Positions 36,391-45,085 of a stretch of 64,000 nucleotides of DNA are shown here, one piece after another; positions within the stretch are counted from its first letter, which is position 1; each line of letters opens with the position of its first letter. Position numbers and translations under genes: made by a program. Location of the stretch: the NCBI RefSeq assembly GCF_014203605.1, contig NZ_JACHJJ010000023.1, positions 1-64,000 of the forward strand. Reading direction: 5' to 3'. The DNA comes from Thiemannella venezuelensis (GTDB lineage Bacteria; Actinomycetota; Actinomycetes; Streptosporangiales; Streptosporangiaceae). A model generated the notes under the pieces. The model did no database searches and was not told the DNA's origin. It worked only from the letters and a program-made list of their open reading frames with translations.

Positions 36391-36770
36391 GCGCGACGCC
36401 CTGGCCGCTGACCGTGCTCATCGGCGACGACGATCCGATGATCCGGGACGTGCTCCGCGAGGTGCTGGAGGCGGAACCGGACCTCGACGTGGTCGCGGTC
36501 GCCTGCGACGCCGGCGAGTCGATCCGGCTCGCCGAACGGCACGCGCCGGCCGTCGTCATCCTGGACGTGCGGATGTCGGGCGGCGGGGCCCACGCCGCCA
36601 GGGAGATCCTGCGGCGTCTGCCCGGCACCCGGGTCATGGCGTTCTCCGCCTACGGCGACCCCGGTGTCGTGGCCGAGATGAACCGTGCCGGAGTGGTCGA
36701 GTACATCCTCAAAGGAGTGCCGAACACCGAGATCGTGGCGGCGGTGCGGCGGCTGGCCGCCCCCGGCTGA
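36387..36770 (+). CDS. Stand-alone receiver-domain response regulator
   Basis: 127 residues, receiver domain only: acidic pocket IGDDDPMIRD, phospho-acceptor in VVILDVRMSGGG (about residue 60), Lys in YILKGVP. It lacks a DNA-binding output, so it probably acts by protein contact or relays phosphate. It is translated from a GTG overlapping the PAS-kinase stop and is the kinase's likely partner. Confidence 0.87.
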   Translation: MSATPWPLTVLIGDDDPMIRDVLREVLEAEPDLDVVAVACDAGESIRLAERHAPAVVILDVRMSGGGAHAAREILRRLPGTRVMAFSAYGDPGVVAEMNRAGVVEYILKGVPNTEIVAAVRRLAAPG

Positions 36771-36796
36771 GCGGCCCGTCCGCGTCGCCGGGGGCG

Positions 36797-37645
36797 TCAG
36801 GAGCGGCTCAGCCCGGTCTCGTGCGCCTCCTCGCGGGCGCTCACCAGGACGGCGACCCGGTCGACCCCGATCAGCCGGAGGTACGCGCTCTGGCCGGGGG
36901 TGGCGACGATCGCCATCCCGTGCGGCCGTGCGGCGGCCACCTGGCCGAGCTGCGCCATCGCGCGCACGCCCATGAACGTCATGCCGGTGATGTCGATGAA
37001 GGCGTCCCCGTCGGGAAGCGAGGCGGTCAGCGCCTCCCACGCGGTCTGGTTGGACCAGTCGGCGTCGCCGGAGAGCGCCAGCCCTCGGCCGTCGCCGGCG
37101 AGCCGGTGCCGGAAGCGGGCGCCGTTCAGGTCGGCCGGATGCGCCCGGCGGACACGGGTGATCTCGGCAGGGGAGAAGGTCCGGGTGCCGTACTGGCAGA
37201 CCGCCGTCAGCCGGCGGCCGGTGAACAGGGTGTTCGTCCCGGCCTCGAAGGCGGCCAAGGCCGCGGAGTCGACGACTCCCGGTCGCGCCCAGCCCATGTC
37301 GACGCTGATCCACAGTCCGGAGAACCCGTCGGCCACCGACCGCCCGGCGGCCGAGGCGTACATCGCGCGGAGGCGCTCGGGGTCGAAACAGCCGGTGCGC
37401 AGCTGGGCCCGGCGGACGTCCAGCACCTGCAGCCGGTGTTCCGACAGGGCCGAGCGCATCGCCCCGCCGTGCTCGGCCAGCCGGAGCCGCACCGTCTCCA
37501 CCAGGCCGGGGTCGGGGAGCACGAGCACCCGTGCGTGTTCCCGCAGGCCCTGCTCCGCGAGGCTGAGGGTGGTCGCGACGAACTCGTCGCCGTCGGCGAA
37601 GACGGCTCCGATGTGGTCACCTGCCTGGATGGACAATCCATTCAC
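36797..37645 (-). CDS. MEDS-STAS domain protein
   Basis: The 282-residue protein has an N-terminal MEDS sensory domain (residues about 8-165; GDHIGAVFADGDE, VLVLPDPGLVE, FSGLWISVDMGWA, CQYGTRTFSP), first described in DcmR-type methanogen/methylotroph sensors. A C-terminal STAS domain follows (about 190-280; FIDITGMTFMGVRAM). Such proteins act as anti-anti-sigma factors with a sensor module. No conserved phosphorylatable serine is evident at the usual DxS site (here DITGMT). It lies tail-to-tail with the receiver gene. Confidence 0.82.
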   Translation of the reverse strand: MNGLSIQAGDHIGAVFADGDEFVATTLSLAEQGLREHARVLVLPDPGLVETVRLRLAEHGGAMRSALSEHRLQVLDVRRAQLRTGCFDPERLRAMYASAAGRSVADGFSGLWISVDMGWARPGVVDSAALAAFEAGTNTLFTGRRLTAVCQYGTRTFSPAEITRVRRAHPADLNGARFRHRLAGDGRGLALSGDADWSNQTAWEALTASLPDGDAFIDITGMTFMGVRAMAQLGQVAAARPHGMAIVATPGQSAYLRLIGVDRVAVLVSAREEAHETGLSRS

Positions 37646-37717
37646 CGTCTTCCACGCGGTGTCACCGGTAGTCCGATCGTACGACGTTCCCGGTTTCCGG
37701 TGGACCTTCTCCGCGTT

Positions 37718-38629
37718 TTACGGTTTCCCGGCCGCGGCGTACCCGGGCCGGGGGACCCCCAGGAGCTCCGCCAGGCGGGCGGCGTCGCGCTGGGCGTTGT
37801 CGCGGCAGCAGTTGTTCATCAGGACGTGGACGGTCTGCGCCCGGCCGGAGAACTCCCGGATCCTGGCCGCCCAGTGCTCCAGCTCCGGCTCGGAGTAGCG
37901 GTAGGCGAAGCGTTCCTCGATCTTCTTGCTGGCCCACTTCTCCGAATGGCCGTGGAAGCGGACCACGGCCAGGTCCGCGGTGGCGGCCAGGATCGGCGGG
38001 ATCGACGACGGATGGCCCTGCGGCATGTCGACGCTGACGTACGGGATGCCGTGGGCGGCGAGGAAACCGAGTGTCTCCTCCGCGCCGTCGCCCTCCATCC
38101 AGGTGCGGTTGCGGAACTCCACGCAGGCGCGCAGGGGAGCGCAGCGCCGTACGGACTCCAGGACGTGGCGCCGGTTGCGCTCCCCGGCCGGGAACCACGG
38201 CGGGAACTGCAGCAGGACGGCACCCAGCCTGCCGGCCTCGTGCAGAGGCGTGATCGCGGACAGGAAGCGCCGCCACACCTCCTCGACGGCCTCAGGCCCG
38301 AGGTCGCGCGCGTAGAGGGTGCCGTCCGGGTCGCCGAGCCGTACCCGCAGGTCCTTGTAGAGGGACCTCGCGGGGGTGGGGTGGCCGGTGAGCAGGGAGA
38401 ACGCCTTGATGTTGAAGGTGAACCCCGGCGGCGTGCGGTCCCGCCACGCCTCCACCGTCCTGAGCGCCGGGGGATGGTAGTAGGTGGCGTCCACCTCGAC
38501 CAGCGGGAACCGGCCGGCGTAGTAGGCCAGCCGCTCCGCGGGGGTCGAGACGCCGTCGGGGTACCAGCCCGAGTCGAGCAGCGACCTGTCGGTCCACGAG
38601 GCCGTTCCGACCAGGATTCTCTCCGCCAT
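37718..38629 (-). CDS. DUF72 family protein
   Basis: 303 residues, TIM-barrel-like, with the family hallmarks: N-terminal ILVGTASWTDRSLL, FPLVEVDATYYHPP, FTFNIKAFSLLTGH, LLQFPPWF, CVEFRNRTWM and C-terminal VRFHGHS / VLMNNCCRDNAQ. The biochemical role of DUF72 (YecE-like) is not established; a nucleotide- or metal-dependent hydrolase activity has been guessed. The ATG at 38629 has AAGGCGC upstream. A perfect palindrome GTCACCGGTGAC (38660-38671) lies in its promoter region. Confidence 0.85.
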   Translation of the reverse strand: MAERILVGTASWTDRSLLDSGWYPDGVSTPAERLAYYAGRFPLVEVDATYYHPPALRTVEAWRDRTPPGFTFNIKAFSLLTGHPTPARSLYKDLRVRLGDPDGTLYARDLGPEAVEEVWRRFLSAITPLHEAGRLGAVLLQFPPWFPAGERNRRHVLESVRRCAPLRACVEFRNRTWMEGDGAEETLGFLAAHGIPYVSVDMPQGHPSSIPPILAATADLAVVRFHGHSEKWASKKIEERFAYRYSEPELEHWAARIREFSGRAQTVHVLMNNCCRDNAQRDAARLAELLGVPRPGYAAAGKP

Positions 38630-38753
38630 GCGCCTTCCCCTGCCCGTACGGGCGGCCGTGTCACCGGTGACGTGAGAGATCCCCGTTGATGACTATCCGC
38701 GGTCCGGGAGGGTAGCGGAGCCGGTCCGGAGACGTTCACATATGGGAGGCGTC

Positions 38754-39203
38754 ATGAACCCCTCGTCCGCACGCACGACCCCCCGATCGCCGGTACAGCT
38801 CGCCGCGCTGGTGGTGGGGGTCGTCTTCCTCCTCGTCGGAGTTCTGGGCTTCATCCCCGGCATCACGTCCAACGTCGACGAGATCGAGTTCGCCGGACAC
38901 CAGTCGGACGCGATGCTGCTCGGGGTCTTCGAGGTGTCGATCCTGCACAACATCGTTCACCTGCTGTTCGGGGTGGCGGGCGTCGCGCTCGCCCGCACCT
39001 GGGCCGGGGCCCGCAACTACCTGATCGGCGGCGGGGTGGTGTACCTGCTGCTCTGGCTGTACGGCCTGCTGATCGCCCATGACAGCCCGGCCAACTTCGT
39101 CCCGCTCAACGCCGCGGACAACTGGCTGCACCTGTTCCTCGGCCTGGGCATGGCCGCGCTGGGCTTCCTGCTCGGCCGCCGCGCCGTCACCTCGCGGATC
39201 TGA
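38754..39203 (+). CDS. DUF4383 family membrane protein
   Basis: 149 residues with four membrane helices (around LAALVVGVVFLLVGVLGFI, NIVHLLFGVAGVALA, YLIGGGVVYLLLWLYGLLI and WLHLFLGLGMAALGFLLG). Two HxxHLLFG/NWLHLFLG-like repeats suggest ancestral duplication. This fits DUF4383, of unknown function and common in actinobacteria. GGGAGG lies 4 bases before ATG 38754, preferred over the in-frame ATG at 38742. Two hairpins downstream separate it from the converging catalase gene. Confidence 0.82.
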   Translation: MNPSSARTTPRSPVQLAALVVGVVFLLVGVLGFIPGITSNVDEIEFAGHQSDAMLLGVFEVSILHNIVHLLFGVAGVALARTWAGARNYLIGGGVVYLLLWLYGLLIAHDSPANFVPLNAADNWLHLFLGLGMAALGFLLGRRAVTSRI

Positions 39204-39229
39204 CCAGAGCGTCCGGAGGCGGAGAACCG

Positions 39230-39265
39230 GAGAAGGTCCCATGCGTCACCGCATGGGACCTTCTC
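39230..39265. terminator. Terminator between DUF4383 and katE
   Basis: Perfect 16-bp stem (39230-39245 with 39250-39265) with a TCAC loop followed by GTTTC. A further pair of arms (39214-39223 with 39269-39278) can extend the stem across an internal loop. Confidence 0.75.
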
Positions 39266-39285
39266 GTTTCCGCCTCCGCAAGGGG

Positions 39286-39313
39286 CCCTCCGCAAGGGAC
39301 CCCTTGCGGAGGG
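39286..39313. terminator. Second hairpin between DUF4383 and katE
   Basis: 13-bp inverted repeat (39286-39298 with 39301-39313). The left arm is preceded by a near-copy (39276-39285), so alternative foldings exist. It lies 20 bases from the katE stop and probably ends the leftward transcript. Confidence 0.6.
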
Positions 39314-39332
39314 GCTCTGCGGTCTGCGCGGT

Positions 39333-41405
39333 CTATGCGGGAACGCTGTCGACCGCGCGTTCCGGGTGCCGGTGGGCGGCGACGGCCGTGCCGAAGGCCT
39401 CGACGAAGTCGTCGATGTCCCCGGTCGTCCCGACGACCACGCCCGGGTGCGGGCCGGGCCCGATCCGGGCGGCCTCAAGCAGCAGGGACCCGGCGCCGAG
39501 GGCGCCCACCGCCTTGCCGTGCGTGAACGCCTCGGCGACGTAGTGCACGGCCTGGCCGTTCACGCTCAGCGTCCGGGCCGACTCCTGCCCGCCGGGCACC
39601 AGCACGGCGTCGTAGAGCACCGAGGCCATGGTGTCCAGGGCGTGGGTCACCGGGACGGCCTCGCCGCCCTCCCCCCGTACGGCGCCGCCCCGCGGAGCCA
39701 GGACGTCGCAGATCGCCCCCATGGTGGTGATCGCCGCCCGGACGGCCTCCACCTGGCCGGCGTCGGCGCCGTCGGCCACCAGGACCGCGACCTTGCGGGT
39801 GGCGGCGCTCTGCACGGGGGCGTGGGCCTGGCTGAGCGCGGGGGAGGTGCGGCCGTGGTTGGGCACGGCGGGCGCGGGCGGGGCGGCGACTCCGATGCCC
39901 GCGGCGACCAGTGCGGCCAGGTCGTGGTCGACGTTGTTCAGGTTGCGGACCACGCCCTCGCGGATGTGGGTCTGCACGACCTTGCCGAGCTCGAAGCGGA
40001 AGGCGGCGACGATGTGCTCCTTCTCCCAGGCGGACATGCTGTTCCAGAACAGGGTCGCCTGGCTGTAGTGGTCGGCGAAGCTCCCGCTGCGCTTGCGGAT
40101 CTTGTGGCCGTCCACCCGTTCCTGGAAGTGCGTGTAGGCGCCCGGCCCGCCGACCGCGGGGCAGCCCCCGCCGGTGGTGTTGGGGTGGTAGCTCGCCTGG
40201 CCCCGCGGGATGGTCATCTGGTGGTAGCCGTCGCGGTGGTGGTTGCGCACGTCGGCCAGGGGCCGGTTGATCGGGATCTGCGTGAAGTTGGGGCCGCCGA
40301 GCCGGATGAGCTGGGTGTCGAGGTAGGAGAAGAGCCGGCCCTGCAGCAGCGGGTCGTTGGTGAAGTCGATGCCGGGCACGACGTTGCCGATGTGGAAGGC
40401 GACCTGCTCGGTCTCGGCGAAGAAGTTGTCGGGGTTGCGGTCGAGCACCAGGCGCCCGACCGGCCGGACCGGCACCAGCTCCTCAGGGATGATCTTGGTG
40501 GCGTCCAGCAGGTCGAAGTCGAAGGCGTGCTCGTCCTCCTCGGCCACGAGCTGCACGCCGAGCTCCCATTCGGGGAAGTTGCCGGTCTCGATCGCCTCCC
40601 ACAGGTCCCTGCGGTTGAAGTCGGGGTCCTTTCCGGCGATCTTCTGGGTCTCGTCCCAGACCAGCGAGTGGATGCCGAGCTTCGGCTTCCAGTGGAACTT
40701 CACGAACGTGCCCCGGCCCTCGGCGTCGACCAGCCGGAAGGTGTGCACGCCGAAGCCCTGCATCATCCGGTAGCTGCGGGGGAGCGCGCGGTCCGACATC
40801 AGCCACATCATCATGTGGGTGGTCTCCGGCTGCAGCTGCACGAAGTCCCAGAGGGTGTCGTGGGCGGAGGAGGCCTGCGGGATCTCGTTGTGCGGCTCGG
40901 GCTTGACGGCGTGCACGAAGTCGGGGAACTTGATCCCGTCCTGGATGAAGAAGACCGGCATGTTGTTGCCGACCAGGTCGAAGTTGCCCTGCTGCGTGTA
41001 GAACTTCACCGCGAACCCGCGCACGTCCCGGACGGTGTCGGCCGAGCCGCGCGAGCCCGCCACGGTGGAGAAGCGGACGAACACCGGTGTCCGCGTCCTC
41101 GGCGAGGTGAGGAACTCCGCGCGGGTGAAGGCGGCCAGCGAGTCGTCGTAGGGCTCGAAGTAGCCGTGCGCCGCCGCTCCCCGGGCGTGGACCACCCGCT
41201 CGGGGATGCGTTCGTGGTCGAAGTGGGTGATCTTCTCCCGGAAGTGGAAGTCCTCCATCAGGGTCGGACCGCGTTCGCCCGGACGGAGGGAGTTGTCGGT
41301 GTCGTCCACCCTGATGCCCTGGTCGGTGGTCAGGGCGGTGTCCCGGTAGTCGACCCGGACGTCGTCCAGCTGCCGGTCCTTGTCCGTGCGGCCGTCACCG
41401 ATCAT
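39333..41405 (-). CDS. katE: Large-subunit (HPII-type) catalase
   Basis: 690 residues, the length of large clade-2 catalases. The distal histidine is in [15 protein letters not shown], asparagine in [11 protein letters not shown] and the haem tyrosine in [13 protein letters not shown]. After about residue 540 comes a flavodoxin/DJ-1-like C-terminal domain ([39 protein letters not shown]), the mark of this clade. CAGGAGGATCG precedes the ATG. A GTTT-N14-GGGTAT promoter at 41456-41479 suggests control by a stress sigma factor, as for catalases of other bacteria in stationary phase. Confidence 0.95.
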   Translation of the reverse strand: MIGDGRTDKDRQLDDVRVDYRDTALTTDQGIRVDDTDNSLRPGERGPTLMEDFHFREKITHFDHERIPERVVHARGAAAHGYFEPYDDSLAAFTRAEFLTSPRTRTPVFVRFSTVAGSRGSADTVRDVRGFAVKFYTQQGNFDLVGNNMPVFFIQDGIKFPDFVHAVKPEPHNEIPQASSAHDTLWDFVQLQPETTHMMMWLMSDRALPRSYRMMQGFGVHTFRLVDAEGRGTFVKFHWKPKLGIHSLVWDETQKIAGKDPDFNRRDLWEAIETGNFPEWELGVQLVAEEDEHAFDFDLLDATKIIPEELVPVRPVGRLVLDRNPDNFFAETEQVAFHIGNVVPGIDFTNDPLLQGRLFSYLDTQLIRLGGPNFTQIPINRPLADVRNHHRDGYHQMTIPRGQASYHPNTTGGGCPAVGGPGAYTHFQERVDGHKIRKRSGSFADHYSQATLFWNSMSAWEKEHIVAAFRFELGKVVQTHIREGVVRNLNNVDHDLAALVAAGIGVAAPPAPAVPNHGRTSPALSQAHAPVQSAATRKVAVLVADGADAGQVEAVRAAITTMGAICDVLAPRGGAVRGEGGEAVPVTHALDTMASVLYDAVLVPGGQESARTLSVNGQAVHYVAEAFTHGKAVGALGAGSLLLEAARIGPGPHPGVVVGTTGDIDDFVEAFGTAVAAHRHPERAVDSVPA

Positions 41406-41455
41406 CGATCCTCCTGGTTCGTCATCGGGCAGGAGGGTCCCACCCAGGGAGCGGC

Positions 41456-41479
41456 ATACCCGTCATATGTCGCGCAAAC
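41456..41479 (-). promoter_or_regulatory. Sigma-B/F-type promoter of katE
   Basis: Read on the minus strand: GTTT (41479-41476), 14 bases, GGGTAT (41461-41456), about 50 bases upstream of the katE ATG at 41405. It matches the GTTT-N14-16-GGGTAT consensus of SigF/SigB. Confidence 0.65.
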
Positions 41480-41553
41480 GGAAAGAGCGTGGCCTGGCGC
41501 CGCTCCGCGCCGCCCGCCGCGGCCCCGGACGCCGGGCGGGCGGTCCGCCCGGG

Positions 41554-42618
41554 TCACCGGGTACGGGTCAGATCCCGCTTCCCGATCCCGGTGGCCAGCT
41601 CGCCGATCCGCCCGGGTCCCCCGGCGTGCGGGGAGAGCGGCGGCGTGGCCATGCCCGCCACGGAGCGCAGGCCCTCCAGCAGTTCGCGGAAGGCGTCGCT
41701 CGCCGAGTGCCGGGGCCGCCAGCCGAGCTCGGTGCGGGCCCGGGAGGCGTCCATGACCGGCATCGCGAGCACCATGTCGACCAGTTCCGGAGCGGCGGGC
41801 ACCAGGCGCATCCGCCAGGCGGCGGAGACGGCGCCGCGCAGCAGCGGAGCGGGGACGGACACCAGGCGGGCGCCGAGGAGGCCGGCCAGCGCGGCGGGGT
41901 CGATCACCGGGTCTGCGGCGATGTTGAAGGCGCCCGAGGCGTCGCCGACCACCGCCAGGCGGTAGGCCTCGCCGATGTCGTCGCCGTGGACCGCCTGGAA
42001 GGTGAGGCCGGGGATGTCCGGGACGAAGGGGACCAGCCCGGGCCGCACGAGCCGCTGGGGCAGGAACGGCCCCGCGAACAGCCGCCGCTGCTCGGTCGCG
42101 GCCTCCCGCTTGAAGATGAAGCCGGGGCGGAGCCGCACCACCCGGATCTCCGGATGCTCCCGCTCGAAGAGGTCGAGCGCCCGCTCCACGTAGGCCTTCT
42201 CCCGCCCGTAGGCGGCGCCGGGCCACCCGTGGGTGGGCCAGTCCTCGGTGACGGGGCGGTCCTTCGGGCCGGGGGAGTAGGCGCCCACCGAGGAGGCGTA
42301 CACCAGGGCGGGCACCTTCGCCCGGGCCGCCGCGGCGAAGACCCGGAGGCTGCCCAGCGCGTTGACGTGCCAGGTCGTCAGCGGGTCGCGGGTCGGTTGG
42401 AACAGCCAGGCCAGGTGCACGACGGCGTCGGAGCCCGCGAAGTGCGGCGCCAGGTCGCCGGCGGAGACGTCCACGGATCGCCATTCGGTCTTCGCCGGGC
42501 TCCAGGCGGGCGTCCTGCGGGCCAGGCCGAGGATGGAGGTGACGTTGCTGTCTGCGGCCAGGGCGGACACCACGCTCGTGCCGACGTTCCCGGTCGCTCC
42601 GACGACTGTTACACGCAT
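41554..42618 (-). CDS. NAD-dependent epimerase/dehydratase (extended SDR)
   Basis: 354 residues with the nucleotide-binding motif VTVVGATGNVGTSVV at the N-terminus, an aspartate-rich VDVSAGDLAPHFAGSDAVVHLAW stretch, SSVGAY and YGREKAYVERAL (Tyr-Lys pair). The C-terminus is typical of SDR_a-type atypical/extended SDRs (GWRPRHSASDAFRELLEGL). The substrate is unknown; related actinobacterial proteins are annotated only as sugar-nucleotide or isoflavone-reductase-like. It appears monocistronic. ATG 42618 lies directly in GGGGGGTATG, where GGGGGG may serve as a weak ribosome site. Confidence 0.8.
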   Translation of the reverse strand: MRVTVVGATGNVGTSVVSALAADSNVTSILGLARRTPAWSPAKTEWRSVDVSAGDLAPHFAGSDAVVHLAWLFQPTRDPLTTWHVNALGSLRVFAAAARAKVPALVYASSVGAYSPGPKDRPVTEDWPTHGWPGAAYGREKAYVERALDLFEREHPEIRVVRLRPGFIFKREAATEQRRLFAGPFLPQRLVRPGLVPFVPDIPGLTFQAVHGDDIGEAYRLAVVGDASGAFNIAADPVIDPAALAGLLGARLVSVPAPLLRGAVSAAWRMRLVPAAPELVDMVLAMPVMDASRARTELGWRPRHSASDAFRELLEGLRSVAGMATPPLSPHAGGPGRIGELATGIGKRDLTRTR

Positions 42619-42673
42619 ACCCCCCGGATGCCCCGAACGGGACGGGATAAGCAGCGGGGCCGCCGCGGGCGGG

Positions 42674-43042
42674 TCAGAGCTCCACGGAGGCGGCGCTCTC
42701 GGGCCGCCCCTTCGCCAGCGCGGCGCCGAGCGTCGGGTAGAGGTCGAAGGCGGCGTCCAGCCCGGTCAGCCGCATGATCCGGCGCGGCACGGGGTTCAGG
42801 CAGCACAGGGCGCAACTGCCGCCGCAGCGGTGGGCCCTGCTGGAGGCCTGGACCAGGAGCCGCAGGCCGGAGGAGTCGATGAAGTCCATGGACGACAGGT
42901 CGAAGAGCAGCCGCGGCCGGGCGGCCGTGAGCGCCTCGTCGATCTGCGCGCTGAGCATCGCTTCCTCTGTCTTGTCGACCTCCCCGACGATCGTGATGAT
43001 GGTGAAGTCGTTGCGGTGCTCCCTGCTGATCTCCAACGTCAT
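42674..43042 (-). CDS. STAS-domain anti-sigma factor antagonist with a cysteine cluster
   Basis: The 122-residue SpoIIAA/RsbV-like protein has the core IVGEVDKTEEAML, FDLSSMDFIDSSGLRLLV (phosphorylatable Ser region near residue 57) and LTGLDAAFDLYPTLGAAL. Partner-switching STAS proteins release sigma factors by binding RsbW-like kinases such as the one at 34767. Unusually, residues about 72-79 read CGGSCALCC, four cysteines where relatives have hydrophobic or charged residues; redox or metal sensing is possible. The ATG at 43042 is preceded by TGGAGTACCC. Confidence 0.85.
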   Translation of the reverse strand: MTLEISREHRNDFTIITIVGEVDKTEEAMLSAQIDEALTAARPRLLFDLSSMDFIDSSGLRLLVQASSRAHRCGGSCALCCLNPVPRRIMRLTGLDAAFDLYPTLGAALAKGRPESAASVEL

Positions 43043-43224
43043 GGGTACTCCAGAACAGCGACATGATCGCAGCGGTCCCGGAACCTCCGGCCCCGCTCAT
43101 GCGCCTGGTTCCCCCAGTCTCGCCCCTGCGACGGTGAGGGCACAAGGTGCGGCGGCGGGTGTGGTAACGGCCGGTGGGTGATCCGTGATGGTTTGTTGCC
43201 ATACTGCTCCGGCGGCCCGCCGAC

Positions 43225-43249
43225 GTCTAACGAGCCGATCATGGGGTAG
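43225..43249 (+). promoter_or_regulatory. Possible sigma-B/F-type promoter of the Nramp-like operon
   Basis: GTCT (43225-43228), 15 bases, GGGTAG (43244-43249), ending 10 bases before the ATG at 43259. It fits a loose GNNT-N14-16-GGGTA form and implies a nearly leaderless transcript. Weaker than the sites before katE and 46046. Confidence 0.35.
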
Positions 43250-43258
43250 CCGGAGTCC

Positions 43259-43357
43259 ATGACGGACGAAGGTCTGGTCCTCCTCCTGGCGTGGGCCCAG
43301 TTCGCCGCGCTCCTGGGCGTGCTGGCCTACTTCCTGCTGAGACGGGGCCGCACGTGA
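43259..43357 (+). CDS. 32-residue single-helix membrane peptide
   Basis: ATG 43259 to TGA 43357. After MTDEG the peptide has one hydrophobic helix (LVLLLAWAQFAALLGVLAYFLL) and a basic RRGRT tail, a convincing positive-inside membrane anchor. GGAG lies 3 bases before the start. The stop overlaps the lipoprotein GTG (GTGA). It is the first gene of the Nramp-like operon and may be a small transporter subunit; no homologue is recognised. Confidence 0.55.
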   Translation: MTDEGLVLLLAWAQFAALLGVLAYFLLRRGRT

Positions 43358-43821
43358 GACGGCGCCCGCCGGCCCTGCCCGCAACCCTGCCCGCCGCCCT
43401 GGCCGCCGGTCTGCTCGCCGCGGCCTCGCTGGCGGGCTGCGTCAGCCCGGCCTGGGACGGCCGCGACTACGGGCTCAAGGCCGCCGCGAGCGCCGAGTCC
43501 GTCGCCTCCGCCGTGGCGGTCGCCCGGCGCGCCGTCGAGGGCGGCGACCGGCTGAGCACGCCGTACCTGAAGGTGCTGCTCACCGAGGCCGTCACCTCGG
43601 TACGGAGCGTCAACGGGCAGTTCGCCGGGGTCCAGCCGCCGGACGAGGGGTCCGACGCGGTCGGCGAGGAGCTCCTCGTCCTGACCGGCAGGGCCGAGGA
43701 CGAGCTGGCCGGGCTGCTCCTCCAGGTCCGCAGGCAGGGGGTCGAGGACCGGGCGGGAGCCGTACGGGAGCTGGCGGCCCTGCACGAGGAGCTCCGCGGG
43801 TTCGCCGAGGAGCACCGGTGA
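43354..43821 (+). CDS. Lipoprotein, function unknown
   Basis: About 155 residues from GTG 43354. Basic start, hydrophobic alanine/leucine stretch and lipobox LAGC (cysteine about residue 29) predict a lipid-anchored extracellular protein. The mature part is helical, charged and coiled-coil-like (AASAESVASAVAVARRAVEGG to LAALHEELRGFAEEH). No family recognised. Position between the 32-residue peptide and the Nramp-like transporter suggests it is an accessory protein of that transporter. Confidence 0.7.
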   Translation: MRRRPPALPATLPAALAAGLLAAASLAGCVSPAWDGRDYGLKAAASAESVASAVAVARRAVEGGDRLSTPYLKVLLTEAVTSVRSVNGQFAGVQPPDEGSDAVGEELLVLTGRAEDELAGLLLQVRRQGVEDRAGAVRELAALHEELRGFAEEHR

Positions 43822-43859
43822 GGGCCGGCGGCGCGGAGCGGCGGGGAGGGCGCCGGTGA
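43818..43859 (+). CDS. 13-residue bridging mini-frame
   Basis: GTG 43818 overlaps the lipoprotein stop and TGA 43857-43859 overlaps the transporter GTG (43856). The encoded peptide is glycine/arginine-rich. It is likely only a coupling bridge. Confidence 0.25.
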   Translation: MRAGGAERRGGRR

Positions 43860-45085
43860 AGAAGGCGCTCGCCGTCACACTGGGCATCCTCACCGCGTTC
43901 GGCGGGTTCGTGGACATCGGCGACCTGGTGGCCAACGCGCTCGTCGGCTCCCGGTTCGGGATGTCGCTGGCCTGGGTGGTCGTGGTCGGCGTCGTCGGCA
44001 TCTGCGTCTTCGCCGAGATGGCAGGGCGCATCGCCGCCGTCTCCGGGCGGCCGGTCTTCGACCTCGTCCGCGAGCGGCTGGGACCGCGGACCGGCCTGGT
44101 GAACCTCGGCGCGTCGCTGATGGTCAACGTGCTCACCCTGGCCGCCGAGATCGGCGGCGCGGCCCTGGCCCTGGAGCTGGCCACCGGGGTGGACTACCTG
44201 CTCTGGGTGCCGGCGGTGGCGCTGACCGCCTGGCTGGTGATGTGGCGGGTGAAGTTCGAGCACATGGAGCGCCTTTTCGGGCTGATGGGGCTGGCACTGG
44301 TGGTGTTCGCGGTCGCGCTGTGGCGGCTGGAGCCCGACTGGGGCGGCCTGCTGGAGCAGGCGGCCCGGCCCTCCGTGCCCGCCGACGAGGGCGCGCCGAC
44401 CTACTTCTACTACGCCATCGCCCTGCTCGGCGGGGCGATGACCCCCTACGAGGTGTTCTTCTTCTCCTCGGGCGGGGTGGAGGAGCACTGGACGCGCAAG
44501 GACCTGGCGGTCTCGCGGGCGAACGTGTTCGTCGGCTTCCCGCTGGGCGGGTTCCTCTCGCTGGCCATCGCGGCCTGCGCCGCCACGGTCTTCCTGCCCG
44601 ACGCCGCGCACGTCGACAGCCTCGGCCAGATGGTGCTGCCGGTCGCGCTCGGCGCGGGCCAGATCGGGCTCGCCCTGGTGATCTTCGGAGTCTTCGCCGC
44701 CACGTTCGGCGCCACCCTGGAGACCGCGCTCTCGTCGGCCTACTCCCTCAGCCAGTACTTCGGCTGGCAGTGGGGCAAGTACGTGCGGCCGGTGCAGGCC
44801 GCGCGCTTCCACGCGGCCCTGCTGGTCTCGATGGTCGTGGCGACCGCGCTGATCCTCACCACCCTGGACCCGATCAAGGTGACCGAGTACTCGCTGGTCT
44901 TCTCGGCCGCCGCGCTTCCGCTCACCTACCTGCCGGTCCTGATGGTCGCCAACGACGCCGACTACATGGGCGGGCATGTCAACGGCAGGTTCTCCAACCT
45001 CCTGGGAAGCGTGTACATGGTGCTGCTCGTCGTGGTGTCGGCGGCGGCCGTCCCGCTGATGCTCGCGACGAAGGCGGGACAGTGA
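43856..45085 (+). CDS. Nramp-related membrane transporter with altered metal site
   Basis: The 409-residue protein has about 11 membrane helices with Nramp/APC-fold organisation. The helix-1 metal motif DPGN is replaced by DIGD (FGGFVDIGDLVAN, about residue 20) and the helix-6 MPH motif by TPY (GGAMTPYEVFFFSS, near residue 200). Both canonical ligands, the asparagine and methionine, are therefore missing. A different cation (for example Mg2+, as in plant-like NrMTs) or a non-metal substrate is possible. Translation is from GTG 43856. It is followed by a bridging frame and a PRC-barrel gene. Confidence 0.8.
   Translation: MKKALAVTLGILTAFGGFVDIGDLVANALVGSRFGMSLAWVVVVGVVGICVFAEMAGRIAAVSGRPVFDLVRERLGPRTGLVNLGASLMVNVLTLAAEIGGAALALELATGVDYLLWVPAVALTAWLVMWRVKFEHMERLFGLMGLALVVFAVALWRLEPDWGGLLEQAARPSVPADEGAPTYFYYAIALLGGAMTPYEVFFFSSGGVEEHWTRKDLAVSRANVFVGFPLGGFLSLAIAACAATVFLPDAAHVDSLGQMVLPVALGAGQIGLALVIFGVFAATFGATLETALSSAYSLSQYFGWQWGKYVRPVQAARFHAALLVSMVVATALILTTLDPIKVTEYSLVFSAAALPLTYLPVLMVANDADYMGGHVNGRFSNLLGSVYMVLLVVVSAAAVPLMLATKAGQ

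Noticed and set aside
38660-38671. Palindrome GTCACCGGTGAC upstream of the DUF72 gene
   Set aside because: Real and perfect, but G/C-rich 12-bp palindromes are frequent here; no matching regulator or second copy supports an operator.
42615-42625. GGGTAT before the epimerase gene as a promoter
   Set aside because: The TATG overlaps the start codon itself, leaving no room for a transcript start.
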